Source of the DNA: Gammaproteobacteria bacterium 50_400_T64
GTDB lineage: Bacteria > Pseudomonadota > Gammaproteobacteria > Pseudomonadales > Porticoccaceae
DNA length: 64,000 bases
Assembly (NCBI GenBank): GCA_002162755.1
Contig: MAAS01000010.1
Location: 1 to 64,000 of the forward strand
Reading direction: 5' to 3'
Part shown: piece by piece, positions 63,021 to 64,000 of the stretch
How positions within the stretch are numbered: the stretch's first letter is position 1
Layout: each line of letters opens with the position of its first letter
Notes under the pieces: generated by a model
The model's input: only the letters and a program-made list of their open reading frames with translations
Told to the model about the DNA's origin: nothing
The model's database searches: none
Made by a program: the position numbers and the translations under genes

Positions 63021-63788
63021 TTATTCGACCAACCCTTTCAACAATACACCTGCACCATAGGCCAGCACAGCGGCGACACCACCAATACCCACTGTTTCGA
63101 AGGCACCAATCAATCGTGATTGATTAACAAAGCGAGCCTTCACCGCCCCTACCCATAAAAAAGCAGCCGCCGTTAGAGCTGAGCTCCAGAAAAAAGCATC
63201 CGCCACCGAACCAGGCTTTATCCAGTTGAAGAGATAAGGCAATAGTGGAATGAGTCCGATTAAAGAAAAGGCTACAAAAGTGGCAAAGCCCGCTTTACCC
63301 GGATGATGGTCTTGCAGTGTCATACCGTGCTCTTCCTGCAGCATGGTATCAATCCAGCGCTCGTGGTCAGCCGTAATCACCTCGACAACCTGGTCGAGCA
63401 ATTCACCCTCAAAACCCTTCATGGCATAAATTTGCCGTACTTCTTCCCGTTCACCCTCCGGCCATTTATGAATTTCATCCTGCTCGTGCTTGCGGGTTTC
63501 TGCACGAAACTGGTTTTCTGCACGAGTACCTAAATAATTACTGATGGCCATACTAAAACCGTCAGCTAGCAGGTTGGCAAAGCCCAAAATAATAATCACC
63601 CCAGCTGACATTCCTGCACCGGCAACACCCGCGACAACGGCAAAGGTAGTCACCGCACCATCGACAGCGCCGTAGACAAAATCTTTGAGGTAGACGGAAC
63701 TAGGGCCGCTCTGTAAACGATTAGCAATTTGCTCGGGTGTATGGATGGCCTGATAAGTCGCTTTATCTTCGTACTTAATCTGATTCAT
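63021..63788 (-). CDS. VIT1/CCC1-family Fe(II)/Mn(II) transporter
   Basis: This 255-residue protein has five membrane helices, starting DFVYGAVDGAVTTFAVVAGV, then GFANLLADGFSMAISNYLG, the cytoplasmic metal-binding loop rich in Glu (FRAETRKHEQDEIHKWPEGE, FEGELLDQVVEVI) and C-terminal helices with FATFVAFSLIGLIPLLPYL. Homologues move Fe2+ or Mn2+ out of the cytosol by proton exchange. It is convergent with arsJ. Confidence 0.88.
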   Translation of the reverse strand: MNQIKYEDKATYQAIHTPEQIANRLQSGPSSVYLKDFVYGAVDGAVTTFAVVAGVAGAGMSAGVIIILGFANLLADGFSMAISNYLGTRAENQFRAETRKHEQDEIHKWPEGEREEVRQIYAMKGFEGELLDQVVEVITADHERWIDTMLQEEHGMTLQDHHPGKAGFATFVAFSLIGLIPLLPYLFNWIKPGSVADAFFWSSALTAAAFLWVGAVKARFVNQSRLIGAFETVGIGGVAAVLAYGAGVLLKGLVE

Positions 63789-63981
63789 ATTAAAAAAAGA
63801 ATCTCCAGCTGTTTCATTGAACGAAGGGTTTACATCAAGGGGAGGATGGCTTTATTTCAAGCCAAATACGGCAAACAATCAGTTCGCTATCAGCGGCCCC
63901 ACTCCAGCAGAATATTATAAACATTCCGAAATCAAACTATAGCCCGTATCATGCTAAAAAGTACTGTATTTAGAGGCCACA

Positions 63982-64000
63982 ATGCAGAATAACAATTTCA
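63982..64000 (+). CDS. possible start of a gene running out of the window
   Basis: AGAGG lies 5 nt upstream of an ATG that opens a frame MQNNNF to the window end. Only six codons are visible, so the product cannot be named. The preceding 190 bp (63789-63981), between the VIT/CCC1 gene and this start, shows no other gene. Confidence 0.35.

Noticed and set aside
63729-63920. 63-codon plus-strand frame upstream of the window end
   Set aside because: Overlaps the start of the VIT/CCC1 gene antisense and shows no motif; likely non-coding.

Overview
The window reads as chromosomal DNA of an aerobic, probably marine gammaproteobacterium. Gene order is Pseudomonas-like (sulfite reductase/DUF934, sohB, fimL, dnaQ-rnhA-methyltransferase, gloB, mltD) and joins the canonical tig-clpP-clpX-lon-hupB-ppiD block. 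The rich acyl-CoA catabolism, rhombosortase and marine-type sortase-target genes point to a relative of the Cellvibrionales/Spongiibacteraceae. That placement is inference from gene content only.

Layout. 0-2.6 kb: 3' end of an epoxide hydrolase, a broken phage-type lysozyme and an orphan amino-acid-type binding protein. 2.7-8.7 kb (minus): five tandem paralogous acyl-CoA dehydrogenases, each 387 residues, in one operon. 9-11 kb: mltF and tadA. 11.2-17 kb: a MarR regulator divergent from a cyclohexanecarboxyl-CoA-type pathway (AliB-like dehydrogenase, crotonase, BadI ring hydrolase, BadH dehydrogenase), then an MFS transporter. 17.2-28.6 kb: a 37-residue membrane protein, sulfite reductase, DUF934 protein, Kef-type antiporter, sohB, fimL, dnaQ/rnhA/methyltransferase, gloB and mltD. 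28.7-37.3 kb: the protein quality-control block and tRNA-Leu(UAG). 37.5-42.5 kb: ManA-like protein, small lipoprotein, methyltransferase, AI-2E transporter and a PRPP-synthetase-like protein.

42.5-64 kb is dominated by metal handling: a Cus-type copper/silver RND efflux operon; a Fur-box-preceded locus with a TonB-dependent receptor, an ExbB-like protein, a mini ExbD-like DUF2149 protein and a giant CobN-like chelatase; a rhombosortase with its GlyGly-CTERM target; an arsenate operon arsR-GAPDH-arsJ; and a VIT/CCC1 Fe/Mn transporter.

The most interesting system is the 48.9-56.4 kb locus. It resembles the hmu haem-uptake loci of Bacteroidetes. Its CobN-like protein has a signal peptide, a C-terminal membrane anchor and a His-rich insertion, and no ATPase partner is present. 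The adjacent ExbB/ExbD-like pair could instead couple proton-motive force to metal removal from a tetrapyrrole in the periplasm. Other notable points are the five ACAD paralogues without the usual catalytic Glu, a probably leaderless arsR whose promoter is embedded in an operator palindrome, and a rhombosortase-target pair with a hairpin at the junction.
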